From: Cryobacterium sp. PH31-L1
GTDB lineage: Bacteria; Actinomycetota; Actinomycetes; Actinomycetales; Microbacteriaceae
Length of the DNA stretch: 64,000 nt
Reading direction: 5' to 3'
Assembly: GCF_030063145.1 (NCBI RefSeq)
Contig: NZ_JASISM010000006.1
Span: forward strand, 62,001 to 126,000
Part shown: positions 1 to 9,254 of the stretch, piece by piece
Layout of the letters: each line of letters opens with the position of its first letter
Numbering within the stretch: the stretch's first letter is position 1
The notes under the pieces: generated by a model
What the model was told of the DNA's origin: nothing
Database searches by the model: none
What the model saw: the letters and a program-made list of their open reading frames with translations, nothing else
Program-made: the position numbers and the translations under genes

Positions 1-5
1 AGAGA

Positions 6-1604
6 ATGGGCATTGTCGCCCTCACTCTCGCGTCTGTGGGAGCCCTCGTGCTCACTGGCTGCGCTGGTGGATCAGCGAAGCCAGCGGCAGGTAGTGACTC
101 TTCGGCGGTCATCACGGCGAACGGGTCAGAGCCCCAGAACGCCCTGATCCCAACCAACACCAATGAGGTGGGCGGCGGCAAGATCCTCGACTCGATCTTC
201 GCGGGCCTGGTCTACTACGACGCCAAGGGTGCCCCCGTCAACGATGTGGCCGAGTCGATCACCACCGATGACAACATCACGTACACCATCAAGATCAAGC
301 CGGGCCTCACCTTCACCAATGACGAGCCGGTAAATTCGAACAGCTTCGTCGATGCCTGGCAGTACGGCGCTTTGCTCAGCAACGCCCAGCTGTCGAGCTA
401 TTTCTTCGAGGACATCGAAGGCTTCAGCTACGACCAGGACAGCCCGCTGACTGGTCTCAAGGTCATCGATGATACGACTTTCACGGTGACCCTCACCAAG
501 CCGCTGGCCGACTTTCCTCTGCGCCTCGGCTACTCGGCGTTCTCGCCACTACCCGCATCCGCCTGGACAGACCTCGCTGCCTTCGGCGAGAACCCCATCG
601 GTAACGGCCCGTACATGCTCGCCAGCCCAACGGCCTGGAAGCACAATGAGAAGATCGACCTCGTGGTCAACCCCGGCTATGACGGCGGGCGCAAGCCGAA
701 GAACGGGGGCTTGACGATCAAATTCTATGCCGATCAGGGAGCCGCCTACGCTGACATGCTCGCTGGCCACCTTGACGTTCTCGACGCGGTCTCCCCGAGT
801 GCATTGGCCACGTTTGAAAGCGATCTGGGCGATCGTGCCATCAACCAGCCTGCTGCGGTGTTCCAATCCTTCACGATTCCGGCTCGCCTGCCCCACTTTG
901 ACGGAGCCGAAGGAAAACTGCGCCGCGCAGCACTGTCGATGGCGATCAATCGGGAGGAGATCACCAAGGTGATCTTCGAGGGAACTCGCACGCCAGCTTC
1001 AGACTTCACCTCACCGGTCATTGATGGCTGGTCTGACTCACTCCAGGGCGCCGACGTGCTGAAGTTCGACGAGGCCAAGGCCAAGGATCTCTGGGCCCAG
1101 GCCGATGCGATCTCCCCGTGGAGCGGCACCTTCCAGATCGCCTACAACGCCGACGGTGGGCACGATGCGTGGGTTGACGCCGTCATGAACAGCCTCAAGA
1201 ATGTGCTCGGAATTGATGCTTCTGGTGCCCCGTACCCGACCTTCAAGGAGATGCGCACGCTCATCACCAATCGCGGGATCCAGACGCCGTTCCGCAGCGG
1301 TTGGCAGGCCGACTACCCGGGCCTGTTCAACTTCCTCGGGCCGCTCTACGCGACCGGCGCCGGTTCCAATGACGGCGACTACTCGAGCGCGGCGTTCGAG
1401 AAATTGCTGAACACTGGCTCGACCGAAACCGACCTGGAGAAGGCCAACGCTGCCTTCCAGAAGGCACAGGAGATCCTGCTCGAGGACCTTCCGGCCATCC
1501 CACTGTGGTATGCGAACGTGACCGGTGGTTACGGAACCGCCGTGTCGAACGTGGAGTTCGGCTGGAACTCGGTTCCGCTGTACTTCGAGATCACCAAGGG
1601 CTAG
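6..1604 (+). CDS. Peptide ABC transporter substrate-binding lipoprotein (locus A), probably 5' truncated
   Basis: This is an extracellular solute-binding protein of family 5 (SBP_bac_5, OppA/DppA type) that would capture peptides outside the membrane and deliver them to the permeases that follow. The N-terminus is a hydrophobic stretch ending in a lipobox, LTGC, with the lipid-anchored cysteine at residue 19. The body is about 530 residues, the usual family length. The visible N-terminus lacks the basic n-region expected of a lipoprotein signal and the frame stays open to the window edge, so the true start is probably upstream. It leads an operon with two permeases and a fused ATPase. The exact ligand cannot be read from sequence. 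Confidence 0.9.
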   Translation: MGIVALTLASVGALVLTGCAGGSAKPAAGSDSSAVITANGSEPQNALIPTNTNEVGGGKILDSIFAGLVYYDAKGAPVNDVAESITTDDNITYTIKIKPGLTFTNDEPVNSNSFVDAWQYGALLSNAQLSSYFFEDIEGFSYDQDSPLTGLKVIDDTTFTVTLTKPLADFPLRLGYSAFSPLPASAWTDLAAFGENPIGNGPYMLASPTAWKHNEKIDLVVNPGYDGGRKPKNGGLTIKFYADQGAAYADMLAGHLDVLDAVSPSALATFESDLGDRAINQPAAVFQSFTIPARLPHFDGAEGKLRRAALSMAINREEITKVIFEGTRTPASDFTSPVIDGWSDSLQGADVLKFDEAKAKDLWAQADAISPWSGTFQIAYNADGGHDAWVDAVMNSLKNVLGIDASGAPYPTFKEMRTLITNRGIQTPFRSGWQADYPGLFNFLGPLYATGAGSNDGDYSSAAFEKLLNTGSTETDLEKANAAFQKAQEILLEDLPAIPLWYANVTGGYGTAVSNVEFGWNSVPLYFEITKG

Positions 1605-1619
1605 TTCCCATCTAGAATT

Positions 1620-1657
1620 GGGTGGAGGCGATGGCGCGAGCGTCATCGCCTCCACCC
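1620..1657 (+). terminator. Stem-loop after the locus A receptor gene
   Basis: A perfect 14-bp stem (1620-1633 with 1644-1657) closes a 10-base loop 15 bases after the receptor stop codon. No run of T follows. In importer operons a hairpin here commonly lets the receptor be made in excess by partial termination or by stabilising the upstream mRNA; that role is inferred. Confidence 0.65.
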
Positions 1658-1748
1658 ACGCCATCCTTGTCGGCCACGTGGCGCACAGCCTCGCTCGAAA
1701 GTAGTGTTGGCATCAACAGCCTGAAAATGGCAACTTGCCAGCCACAGT

Positions 1749-1754
1749 TAGGGT
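1749..1754 (+). promoter_or_regulatory. Possible -10 element before the locus A permease genes
   Basis: TAGGGT lies 48 bases before the permease start. The same hexamer sits upstream of the receptor genes of loci B and C. No convincing -35 is visible, so an internal promoter here is only a possibility. Confidence 0.3.
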
Positions 1755-1802
1755 TCAGATCCCGTATGTTCACACTCACCATCCGGGAGACATAGTCGTC
1801 TC

Positions 1803-2732
1803 ATGACCGGATACATTCTTCGACGCGTTCTCCAGGCGATTCCCGTGTTTCTGGGAACGACCTTCCTCATCTATTTCATGGTGTTCGCCATGCCCGGTGA
1901 TCCGATTCTCGCTCTGTTCCCCGGTCGATCGCCCGATCCGGCGGTTGTCGCCCAACTCCGGGCGCAATACCACCTCGACCAGCCGTTCATCGTTCAGTAC
2001 TTCATCTACCTCGGCGGCATCCTGCAGGGTAACTTCGGCCTGACCTTCTCCGGTGAAGCGATCAACGATGTGCTCGCCCGCACTTTCCCAGTCACCGCGC
2101 GGTTGGCCGGGCTCGCGCTGACCTTCCTGGCGATTTCCGGCATCCTGGTCGGACTCGTTTCAGGTCTTCGCAAGGGCAAGCTCTTTGACGCGACATCGCT
2201 CGCCGTCAGCCTGTTGCTGATCTCGCTACCGATCTTCGTGATCGCCTTCGTCGCCCAGTTCGTCTTCGGCATCCAACTCGGCTGGGCGCGCACCACAGTA
2301 GGCAGCGGTGCTCCGACCGCGGATCTGATCCTGCCGGCCGTGGTCCTGGCCAGCGCCAGTTTCGCCCAGATCATGCGCCTCACCCGAGCGTCGGTGATCG
2401 AGACGGCCGGACTCGACTTCGTACGCACGGCCTACAGCAAAGGGCTCAGCCGTGGCCGCGTCATCCCGGTGCACATTCTGCGCAACTCGCTCATTCCCGT
2501 GGTCACCTATCTTGGAACCGACTTCGGAACTCTTCTGGTCGGAGCCACGATCACCGAGGGCATCTTCAACGTGCCCGGGGTGGGCAACACTCTGTTCCAG
2601 GCGATCAAACGCGGTGAGGGCCCCACTGTCGTGTCATTCGTGACCGTCATGGTGTTGCTCTACCTCGTCGTCAACTTGCTGGTAGACCTGCTTTACGGTC
2701 TGCTCGACCCAAGGATTCGTTATGTCAAGTAA
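1803..2732 (+). CDS. Peptide ABC transporter permease, DppB/OppB type (locus A)
   Basis: Integral membrane permease of the BPD_transp_1 family, 309 residues, the normal DppB length. It starts with the typical amphipathic sequence TGYILRRVLQAIPVF, has a first membrane helix at about 12-30, a periplasmic region, then a block of five helices. The EAA loop that contacts the ATPase is near residues 205-225 (FVRTAYSKGLSRGRV). The ATG start precedes this N-terminus directly. The 3' end overlaps the next permease by 11 bases, indicating translational coupling. Unlike the equivalent genes of loci B and C it has no central insertion. Confidence 0.92.
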   Translation: MTGYILRRVLQAIPVFLGTTFLIYFMVFAMPGDPILALFPGRSPDPAVVAQLRAQYHLDQPFIVQYFIYLGGILQGNFGLTFSGEAINDVLARTFPVTARLAGLALTFLAISGILVGLVSGLRKGKLFDATSLAVSLLLISLPIFVIAFVAQFVFGIQLGWARTTVGSGAPTADLILPAVVLASASFAQIMRLTRASVIETAGLDFVRTAYSKGLSRGRVIPVHILRNSLIPVVTYLGTDFGTLLVGATITEGIFNVPGVGNTLFQAIKRGEGPTVVSFVTVMVLLYLVVNLLVDLLYGLLDPRIRYVK

Positions 2733-3708
2733 CTCACCGACCGGCCCCTCGGCCGGTCCGGGTGCCGACGGACGCTCGGCGACCCACTTCGTCGCGTCCC
2801 TCGACGAAACACCGCTCGTCGAAACCGATACCGTGCAGGTGTCGGAGAGACCCAGCAACCTGTGGATCGACGCCTGGCGGGACCTTCGGGTGCGTCCGAT
2901 GTTCTGGATCTCCGCAGCGTTGATTGTGCTGGTCATCATCGTCGCTCTCATGCCGTGGCTGTTCACGCAGACCCCGCCCAACAACGACTGCCATCTCAGC
3001 AACAGCAATGCCGGTCCGGCTGCAGGGCATCCGCTCGGCTTCACCAAGCAGGGCTGCGACATCTACTCGCGCATCATCAACGGCACGTCGACGTCGGTGT
3101 CCGTTGGCTTCATCGTGATCGTGCTAACCACGCTTCTCGGGGTCGTTTTCGGAGCGTTTGCCGGTTTCTACGGCGGCTGGGTGGACTCGATCCTGTCCCG
3201 GCTGGGCGACATTTTCTTTTCGATCCCCTACATCCTGGCCGCCGTCGTCATCATGAGCGTGCTGAGCCAGTACCGCAGCGTCTGGAGTATTTCGCTGGCG
3301 ATCGGGGTGTTCGCCTGGCCGCAAACGGCTCGCGTGTTGAGATCCGAAATTCTGCGGGTCAAAAACGCCGATTACGTCATGGCCTCATCGGCCCTCGGAC
3401 TGTCACGCTTTAAGATCTTGCTCAAGCATGTTCTTCCCAACTCGATCGCACCCGTCATCGTCATCACGACGATCTCGCTGGCCGCGGCCATCGTGGCCGA
3501 GGCGAGCCTGTCCTTTCTTGGGGTGGGCCTCGGCAGCGACATCATGTCGTGGGGGAACGACATCAATAATGCCCAGAATGATCTTCGAACAAATCCGCAA
3601 ACGTTGATCCTGCCCTCCATCGCCCTCTCCCTGACCGTGTTCGCGTTTATCTCGCTCGGCGAGGTTGCGCGAGACGCACTTGATCCGAAAGCGAGGGCGC
3701 TGCGATGA
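2722..3708 (+). CDS. Peptide ABC transporter permease, DppC/OppC type (locus A)
   Basis: Second membrane subunit of the importer, 328 residues. A cytoplasmic N-terminal tail of about 55 residues precedes helix 1. The family-typical HPLGFTKQGCDIYSR segment follows near residue 96, then the transmembrane core with an EAA loop around 219-245 (SSALGLSRFKILLKHVLPN). It overlaps the upstream permease by 11 bases and the downstream ATPase by the four bases ATGA, so the three are almost certainly one transcription and translation unit. Confidence 0.92.
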   Translation: MSSNSPTGPSAGPGADGRSATHFVASLDETPLVETDTVQVSERPSNLWIDAWRDLRVRPMFWISAALIVLVIIVALMPWLFTQTPPNNDCHLSNSNAGPAAGHPLGFTKQGCDIYSRIINGTSTSVSVGFIVIVLTTLLGVVFGAFAGFYGGWVDSILSRLGDIFFSIPYILAAVVIMSVLSQYRSVWSISLAIGVFAWPQTARVLRSEILRVKNADYVMASSALGLSRFKILLKHVLPNSIAPVIVITTISLAAAIVAEASLSFLGVGLGSDIMSWGNDINNAQNDLRTNPQTLILPSIALSLTVFAFISLGEVARDALDPKARALR

Positions 3709-5465
3709 GCGAGCCGCACCCCACCGAAAGACGCGCAGGGACACGCACCATGGACCAGCCGCTGCTGGAGATCCGCAACCTCGAAGTCGGATTCCAAACC
3801 CAGAACGGCTTCGTGCCGGCACTGAACGGCATCGATCTCACCCTGATGCCGGGGCAGACAGTCGCCATCGTGGGCGAGTCCGGTTCGGGCAAGTCGACCA
3901 CGGCCCACGCCATCATCAACCTGCTTCCGGGATCGGGCCGCATCACCAAGGGTGAGATTTTGTTTGAAGGTCGCAACCTCGCCTCGCTGGGCGACCGGGA
4001 GATGGAAGACGTGCGAGGAAAACTCGTCGGCTTCGTTCCGCAGGACCCCATGTCCAACCTGAACCCGGTCTGGAGTATCGGCTTCCAGGTGGAGGAAGCC
4101 ATCCGAGCGAATGGAATCGCGAGCGGCAAGGATGTGAAGAAGTACGCCATCCAGGTGCTCAAGGAGGCAGGCCTGGCCGACGCCGATACACGAATGCACC
4201 AGTTCCCGCATCAGTTCTCCGGTGGGATGCGGCAGCGTGTGCTGATCGGCATGGGGCTGGCAGCTCGTCCCAAGCTGCTGATCGCCGACGAGCCGACGTC
4301 AGCGCTTGACGTCACCGTGCAGCGGGTCATTCTGGACCATCTGGCGACGCTGACTCGCGACCTGGGCACCGCCGTCTTGTTCATCACCCACGACCTCGGC
4401 CTCGCGGCCGAACGTGCGGAACAGCTCGTGGTGATGTACAAAGGCCGGATCGTGGAATCCGGTCCGTCCCGGGAGATCCTGGAGAACCCGCTGCACCCGT
4501 ATACGCAGCGTCTCGTTGCAGCGGCCCCCAGCCTGGCCTCCCGGCGGATAGTTTCTTCCGGCCAGAAGCTGAGCGAGGCGGACTACCACCCGCCGACATC
4601 GGCGCGCGGAATGGACCTGATCAAGGCAGCAGAAAGCCGGGCGGCGAAGAACGAGATCGAACGGGCAGACGACTCTGCGATCGTCGTCGAGTCGCTGTCC
4701 AAGGTTTACAAGATCCGCGGGGAGAAGGGAGAGGGGCGCCACTTCAAGGCCGTCGACGACGTCTCCTTCACCGTTCAACGCGGAACCACGATGGCGTTGG
4801 TGGGAGAATCGGGCTCCGGAAAATCCACCGTCGCCAAGCTTCTGCTGCGCCTCGAGGACGCCACCCAAGGAAAGATCATGATCGATGGGGCCGATATCGC
4901 GCACCTCGGTGGTCGTGAACTCCTCTCCCTGCGGCGCAAGATGCAGCCGGTCTTCCAGGACCCGTACGGCTCGCTCGATCCACTGCGCAATATCGGCAAC
5001 ACCATCGCTGAACCGCTCGTCGTGCACCGTGTGGGCGATCGCGCCTCTCGGCGCAAGCGGGTGAGCGAACTCCTCGACCAGGTGGCGTTGCCGGCTAATC
5101 TCTCGACGCGGTATCCGAACGAGCTGTCCGGCGGCCAGCGGCAACGTGTGGCGGTAGCCCGCGCGCTCGCGCTCAAACCCGAGATCGTCATCCTCGACGA
5201 AGCAGTGTCGGCCCTCGACGTGCTCGTGCAGGCGCAAATTCTCAGCCTGCTCGCAGAACTGCAGTCCGAGCTCGGGCTGACCTACCTGTTCATCACCCAT
5301 GACTTGGCCGTCGTGCGAGTCATCGCCGACCAGGTGTGTGTCATGAAGCGTGGGCGGATTGTGGAGTCCTCGACGGTGGACGAGGTCTTCGACAATCCGA
5401 AGGAGGAGTACACCCAGGGATTGCTCGCCGCGATTCCCGGAGCGAACTTCGAGTTCGGGCGGTAG
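3705..5465 (+). CDS. Peptide ABC transporter ATPase, fused DppD-DppF type (locus A)
   Basis: Energy-coupling subunit with two ABC nucleotide-binding domains in one chain of 586 residues. NBD1 has Walker A GESGSGKST at 57-65, a PQDP Q-loop, signature FSGGMRQR at 171-178 and Walker B LLIADEP at about 191-197. NBD2 has Walker A at 367-375, signature LSGGQRQR and Walker B ILDEAVSALD. Each half ends in the oligopeptide-transporter C-terminal extension (NPLHPYTQRL and its counterpart). The start at 3705 overlaps the preceding stop as ATGA; an in-frame ATG at 3750 is an alternative. A terminator follows. Confidence 0.93.
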   Translation: MSEPHPTERRAGTRTMDQPLLEIRNLEVGFQTQNGFVPALNGIDLTLMPGQTVAIVGESGSGKSTTAHAIINLLPGSGRITKGEILFEGRNLASLGDREMEDVRGKLVGFVPQDPMSNLNPVWSIGFQVEEAIRANGIASGKDVKKYAIQVLKEAGLADADTRMHQFPHQFSGGMRQRVLIGMGLAARPKLLIADEPTSALDVTVQRVILDHLATLTRDLGTAVLFITHDLGLAAERAEQLVVMYKGRIVESGPSREILENPLHPYTQRLVAAAPSLASRRIVSSGQKLSEADYHPPTSARGMDLIKAAESRAAKNEIERADDSAIVVESLSKVYKIRGEKGEGRHFKAVDDVSFTVQRGTTMALVGESGSGKSTVAKLLLRLEDATQGKIMIDGADIAHLGGRELLSLRRKMQPVFQDPYGSLDPLRNIGNTIAEPLVVHRVGDRASRRKRVSELLDQVALPANLSTRYPNELSGGQRQRVAVARALALKPEIVILDEAVSALDVLVQAQILSLLAELQSELGLTYLFITHDLAVVRVIADQVCVMKRGRIVESSTVDEVFDNPKEEYTQGLLAAIPGANFEFGR

Positions 5466-5487
5466 CCGAACGCTTTCCAGATAAATC

Positions 5488-5520
5488 AGGCCCGACCGGG
5501 AATTCATTCCGGTCGGGCCT
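5488..5520 (+). terminator. Terminator of the locus A operon
   Basis: A perfect 12-bp stem, AGGCCCGACCGG with CCGGTCGGGCCT, encloses a 9-base loop 22 bases after the ATPase stop and is followed by CTGGTTTTGG. This is the expected end of the locus A transcript. Confidence 0.8.
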
Positions 5521-5700
5521 CTGGTTTTGGTGTTCGAGCACTGTGGCACCCCGGGTAAGACCGGCGGGCAAATTCGGGCGCCGCGGCATCGGCAAACGGT
5601 CCAAAGGCCGCTTTTTGCCAGAGCAGACGCCGATTTTGTGCACAATGCCCGACTTCAACGAAAAAGAATGGAGCTATTTCATAACAGTTCGGCAATTTGT

Positions 5701-5730
5701 TTGGCAAAGGTGAGGATTTCTCTCTAGGGT
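5701..5730 (+). promoter_or_regulatory. Candidate promoter of locus B
   Basis: TTGGCA (5701-5706) and TAGGGT (5725-5730) are separated by 18 bases, a sensible sigma-A-type arrangement, 66 bases before the receptor start. The TAGGGT element is shared with locus C. Confidence 0.5.
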
Positions 5731-5796
5731 CATAGCTAACCAGGATCGACCGCGGCTGCTAGCCCGTGTCGACGATCACTTCGCCCAGGAGGAATC

Positions 5797-7584
5797 TTGT
5801 CCATCAGAGGAAAACTGTTCAGGAAAAGTGTCAGCGGGGTCGCCGTTCTTGGCGTCGCCGCCCTCGCCCTGACCGCATGCACCACATCCGGCAGCACCGG
5901 TACGAATACGGATACCGCGGCCACCGGCGGCACGGTCACGGTCGCGGTGGTCAACGACTTCACATCGTTCAATAACCAGACCCCCCAGTCGAACCTCGAC
6001 ACCAACGGTCAGGTCGGTTACCTCATGGGTAACTACGGCTCCGCCTTCTCCTACATCGATAAAGACTTCAAGATCGTGCACGAAGACAAGTTCGGCACCT
6101 TCGAGAAGACTAGTGACGACCCGCAGACGGTCACCTACACGCTGAACCCCGACGACAAGTGGTCGGACGGTGAGCCCGTCACGGCCGACGACATGGTGCT
6201 CTCCTGGGCGACACAGGCCGGCTATTACAACAGCTCAACCACCGATCCCGACAGCGGTGACGTGGTCTCGGGCACCCAGTACTTCGAGATCGCCGCGAGC
6301 ACCGCTGGCCTCGACACGACCGCCTTCCCCACTGTGAGCGACGACAACCTGTCGATGACCCTGGTCTATGGCACCCCCTACGTGGACTGGGAGCTGGTCA
6401 ACCCGATCGGCCAGCCGGCCCACATCGTGGCCAAGAAGGCCGGACTGAGTTCCGCCGCCGACCTGACCGCCCTGATGAAGAGCCTGCCGAAGGGGGACCC
6501 GGCCAACCCGGCTGCGGCCGACCCCACGCTGAAGGCCGCCGCCGACTTTGTGAACACCGGCTACGACGTGACCGCGTTCCCGACCGACCCCGACCTGCTG
6601 GTCTCGAGCGGCCCGATGGTGCCGACCGGCTGGACTCCCGGCCAGTCCTTCACCATGGAGCGCAACAAGTACTACGTGGGTGGCATGATCCCCAAGATCG
6701 ACAAGATGATCCTGCGCGTCATTCCCGACGCCAACGCCCAGGTCACCGCCCTGCAAAACGGCGAGGTCGATATCATCAACCCGCAGGCATCCGCTGACAC
6801 ACTGACCGCGCTGGAGAACACCGGCGCCGACGTGCTCACCGGAGACCAGGTGTCATACGACCACCTCGATCTGCGATTCGATCAGCCGGTTTTCGCCGAC
6901 ATCAAGGTGCGCCAGGCCTTCCTGAAGACCATCCCGCGCCAGCAGATCCTGGACTCCATCGTGACGCCGGTCAACCCCGACGCCAAGGTGCTCAACTCGC
7001 AGATCTGGGTTCCGGCCAACGAGCCTTACGCAGATTCCGTCGCCAACAACGGCTCGAAGGACTATGCCGACGTCGATATCGACGGCGCCAAGGCCCTGCT
7101 GGCCGGTGCCACCCCCTCGGTGCGCATCCTCTACAACACCAACAACCCCAACCGGGTCGACGAGTTCCAGGCGATCCAGGAATCGGCCGCCAAGGCCGGA
7201 ATCACGGTCGTCGATGCTGGGTCTCCGGACTGGAGCAGCCTGCTCTCGGGCGGCGACTATGATGCCTCTCTGTTCGGCTGGATCAGCCCCGGTGTCGGCT
7301 CCGCCGGCATCTCTCAGATCTTCTCGACCGACGGCGGTGGAAACTACAACCACTACACGGGAACGAACGATGACGCCATCGCGACCCAGACCACTCTGGA
7401 TCCCGACAAGTTGATCGCCCTCGAGAAGAACATGGACAAGCAGATGTTCGCCGATGCCTACGGCCTGCCACTGTTCCAGCTGCCCGGCGTGTTCGGCGTC
7501 TCCAAGCGGGTGAGCGGTGTGGAGTACATGGGTAACCAGACCGGCCCGTTCTGGAACTTCTGGGAGTGGTCCGTCAGCAAGTAG
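5797..7584 (+). CDS. Peptide ABC transporter substrate-binding lipoprotein (locus B)
   Basis: SBP_bac_5 family receptor of 595 residues. A basic n-region (SIRGKLFRK) leads a hydrophobic core and the lipobox LTAC, with Cys28 as the predicted lipid-anchored residue. The start is a TTG, chosen because a strong AGGAGGA site at 5787-5793 lies four bases upstream and no ATG fits. It is clearly related to the locus C receptor, sharing the KWSDG and PYVDWEL segments, and more distantly to that of locus A. A hairpin and a 137-base gap separate it from its permease. Confidence 0.92.
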   Translation: MSIRGKLFRKSVSGVAVLGVAALALTACTTSGSTGTNTDTAATGGTVTVAVVNDFTSFNNQTPQSNLDTNGQVGYLMGNYGSAFSYIDKDFKIVHEDKFGTFEKTSDDPQTVTYTLNPDDKWSDGEPVTADDMVLSWATQAGYYNSSTTDPDSGDVVSGTQYFEIAASTAGLDTTAFPTVSDDNLSMTLVYGTPYVDWELVNPIGQPAHIVAKKAGLSSAADLTALMKSLPKGDPANPAAADPTLKAAADFVNTGYDVTAFPTDPDLLVSSGPMVPTGWTPGQSFTMERNKYYVGGMIPKIDKMILRVIPDANAQVTALQNGEVDIINPQASADTLTALENTGADVLTGDQVSYDHLDLRFDQPVFADIKVRQAFLKTIPRQQILDSIVTPVNPDAKVLNSQIWVPANEPYADSVANNGSKDYADVDIDGAKALLAGATPSVRILYNTNNPNRVDEFQAIQESAAKAGITVVDAGSPDWSSLLSGGDYDASLFGWISPGVGSAGISQIFSTDGGGNYNHYTGTNDDAIATQTTLDPDKLIALEKNMDKQMFADAYGLPLFQLPGVFGVSKRVSGVEYMGNQTGPFWNFWEWSVSK

Positions 7585-7615
7585 TACGACCGAGATAGCT
7601 CGTCCGACCGCGCCG

Positions 7616-7645
7616 TTGGGCTCCTGGGTTCGCCCGGGAGCCCAA
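7616..7645 (+). terminator. Stem-loop after the locus B receptor gene
   Basis: TTGGGCTCC pairs with GGAGCCCAA, continuing after a one-base mismatch into GGG/CCC around a TTCG tetraloop. It begins 31 bases after the receptor stop. As in loci A and C it separates receptor from permease. Confidence 0.65.
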
Positions 7646-7721
7646 CTGGCGGGTCGGGCGGCATCCGTTTTCTTGTCGTACCCGAGGTACGAACCAACCC
7701 CTACAGTGAGGTAGCCCCGGC

Positions 7722-9254
7722 ATGGTGAGCTTCATCCTGAGACGAATTCTCGTTTCCATACTCATCCTGATCGCCGCATCGTTTCTGATGTACGTTATGG
7801 TGGGCTACTCGGCCGATCCGCTCCAAGACCTCACGAGCAGTAATTCGCCCAATAAGCAGCAACTCATCAATGCCCGCGTCTCTCTCCTCGACCTTGACGT
7901 TCCGCCGCCCCTGCGCTGGGTGCTCTGGCTCGGGGGTGTGGCCAAGTGTGCCGTTCCCTTCGCCAACGCCTGCGACCTGGGCTCGACCGTCTCCAAGGCG
8001 CAGGTCGTCGATATTCTGCCGAACGCTCTGGCTGCAACGGTGCAGCTCGTGACGTTCGCGCTCGTGCTGGCCATTCTGCTCGGCGTCACGATCGGCATCA
8101 TCACCGCCCTCCGCCAATACAGCGGGCTCGACAATACGGTCACCTTCGTCAGCTTCTTTCTATACTCGCTGCCCGCTTTTCTGGTGGCCGTGCTCCTAAA
8201 AGAATTCATCGCGATCGGCTTCAACGACTTTCTGCGCGACCCGGTGATCGGTGGCCTCGCCCTCGTGGTCATCGGTCTCGTGATCGGCGCCATCTGGCAG
8301 TCACTCCTCGGCGGTGACGCCAAGCGACGCCTCGTCGTGTTCCTCGTCTCGGGGCTCGCGACCAGTGGCGTTCTGCTGCTGATGAGCGCGACGGGATGGT
8401 TCATGCACCCCGGTCTCGGAGCCATCCCGATCATTCTGTTGGTCGCAGCGATCGCCCTCGGCTCGGCCACTCTGCTGGCCGGGCTGCGCAACCGTCGGGC
8501 CCTCATTACAGCGGGCATCAACGCCGCGATCGCGCTCGTGGCCTACTTCACGCTTCAGCCCCTGTTCGACATCTCAAGCGCCGGCACACTGTTCATCCTC
8601 GCGCTCGCTACCGCTGCCGTGGGCCTGGTCAGTGGCTTCCTGGCCGGCGGCTACGACCGCGGCCAGAACATGCGGGTCGGCCTCGTCACCGCCCTGCTCT
8701 CGGGTGCCGTCGTGCTACTGGACCGGTTCATGCAGTCCTGGGGCGATCTGCTTACCGCCACCAACGGACGCCCGATCGCGACGGTGGGCTCGAAGACCCC
8801 TGGCTTGAGCGGCGATGTCTGGCTGGGCGGGCTTGACGCCTTCGCCCACCTCACCCTGCCGACCATCGCGCTGCTGCTGATCTCCTTCGCCGGGTACACC
8901 CGGTATTCCCGCGCCGGCATGCTCGAGGTGCTCAGCCTCGACTACATTCGCACCGCCCGCGCCAAGGGGCTGCCAGAACGCACCGTGATCGTGCGCCACG
9001 CCTTTCGCAACATGCTGATTCCGCTCACCACCCTGGTGGCCTTCGATGTCGGCGCCCTTCTCGGTGGCGCGATCATCACCGAGAAGGTCTTCGCCATCCC
9101 CGGGATGGGCAGCCTGTTCAACGCGGGACTCCAGCGTGGTGACCTCAACCCGGTGATGGGCTATTTCTTGATCGTGGCCGCGATGGCCATCACGTTCAAT
9201 TTTCTGGCCGACATGGCCTATGCCGGGCTCGACCCGAGAGTGAGGATCCGCTAG
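7722..9254 (+). CDS. Expanded DppB-type peptide ABC transporter permease (locus B)
   Basis: Permease of 510 residues; the usual DppB is about 310-340. The N-terminal part (SFILRRILVSILILIAASF, first helix at about 8-28) and the C-terminal core with the EAA loop (residues 407-430, YIRTARAKGLPERTVIVRHA) are normal. Between them, roughly residues 170-350 are an insertion containing about six hydrophobic segments (near 175-192, 203-223, 233-254, 262-280, 287-308 and 317-335). A GAGGTAG site lies upstream of the ATG. The stop codon directly abuts the next ATG. The paralogue in locus C has the same length and insertion, so this is not an assembly artefact. The role of the extra helices is unknown. 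Confidence 0.9.
   Translation: MVSFILRRILVSILILIAASFLMYVMVGYSADPLQDLTSSNSPNKQQLINARVSLLDLDVPPPLRWVLWLGGVAKCAVPFANACDLGSTVSKAQVVDILPNALAATVQLVTFALVLAILLGVTIGIITALRQYSGLDNTVTFVSFFLYSLPAFLVAVLLKEFIAIGFNDFLRDPVIGGLALVVIGLVIGAIWQSLLGGDAKRRLVVFLVSGLATSGVLLLMSATGWFMHPGLGAIPIILLVAAIALGSATLLAGLRNRRALITAGINAAIALVAYFTLQPLFDISSAGTLFILALATAAVGLVSGFLAGGYDRGQNMRVGLVTALLSGAVVLLDRFMQSWGDLLTATNGRPIATVGSKTPGLSGDVWLGGLDAFAHLTLPTIALLLISFAGYTRYSRAGMLEVLSLDYIRTARAKGLPERTVIVRHAFRNMLIPLTTLVAFDVGALLGGAIITEKVFAIPGMGSLFNAGLQRGDLNPVMGYFLIVAAMAITFNFLADMAYAGLDPRVRIR

Larger units (their letters stand above)
5466..5796. other. Intergenic region between loci A and B (331 bases)
   Basis: This gap holds the locus A terminator (5488-5520), an AT-richer stretch from about 5630 to 5735 with a promoter candidate, and the receptor B leader with its ribosome-binding site. 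Short open frames here have no start signal or recognisable product. I see no RNA gene. Confidence 0.6.
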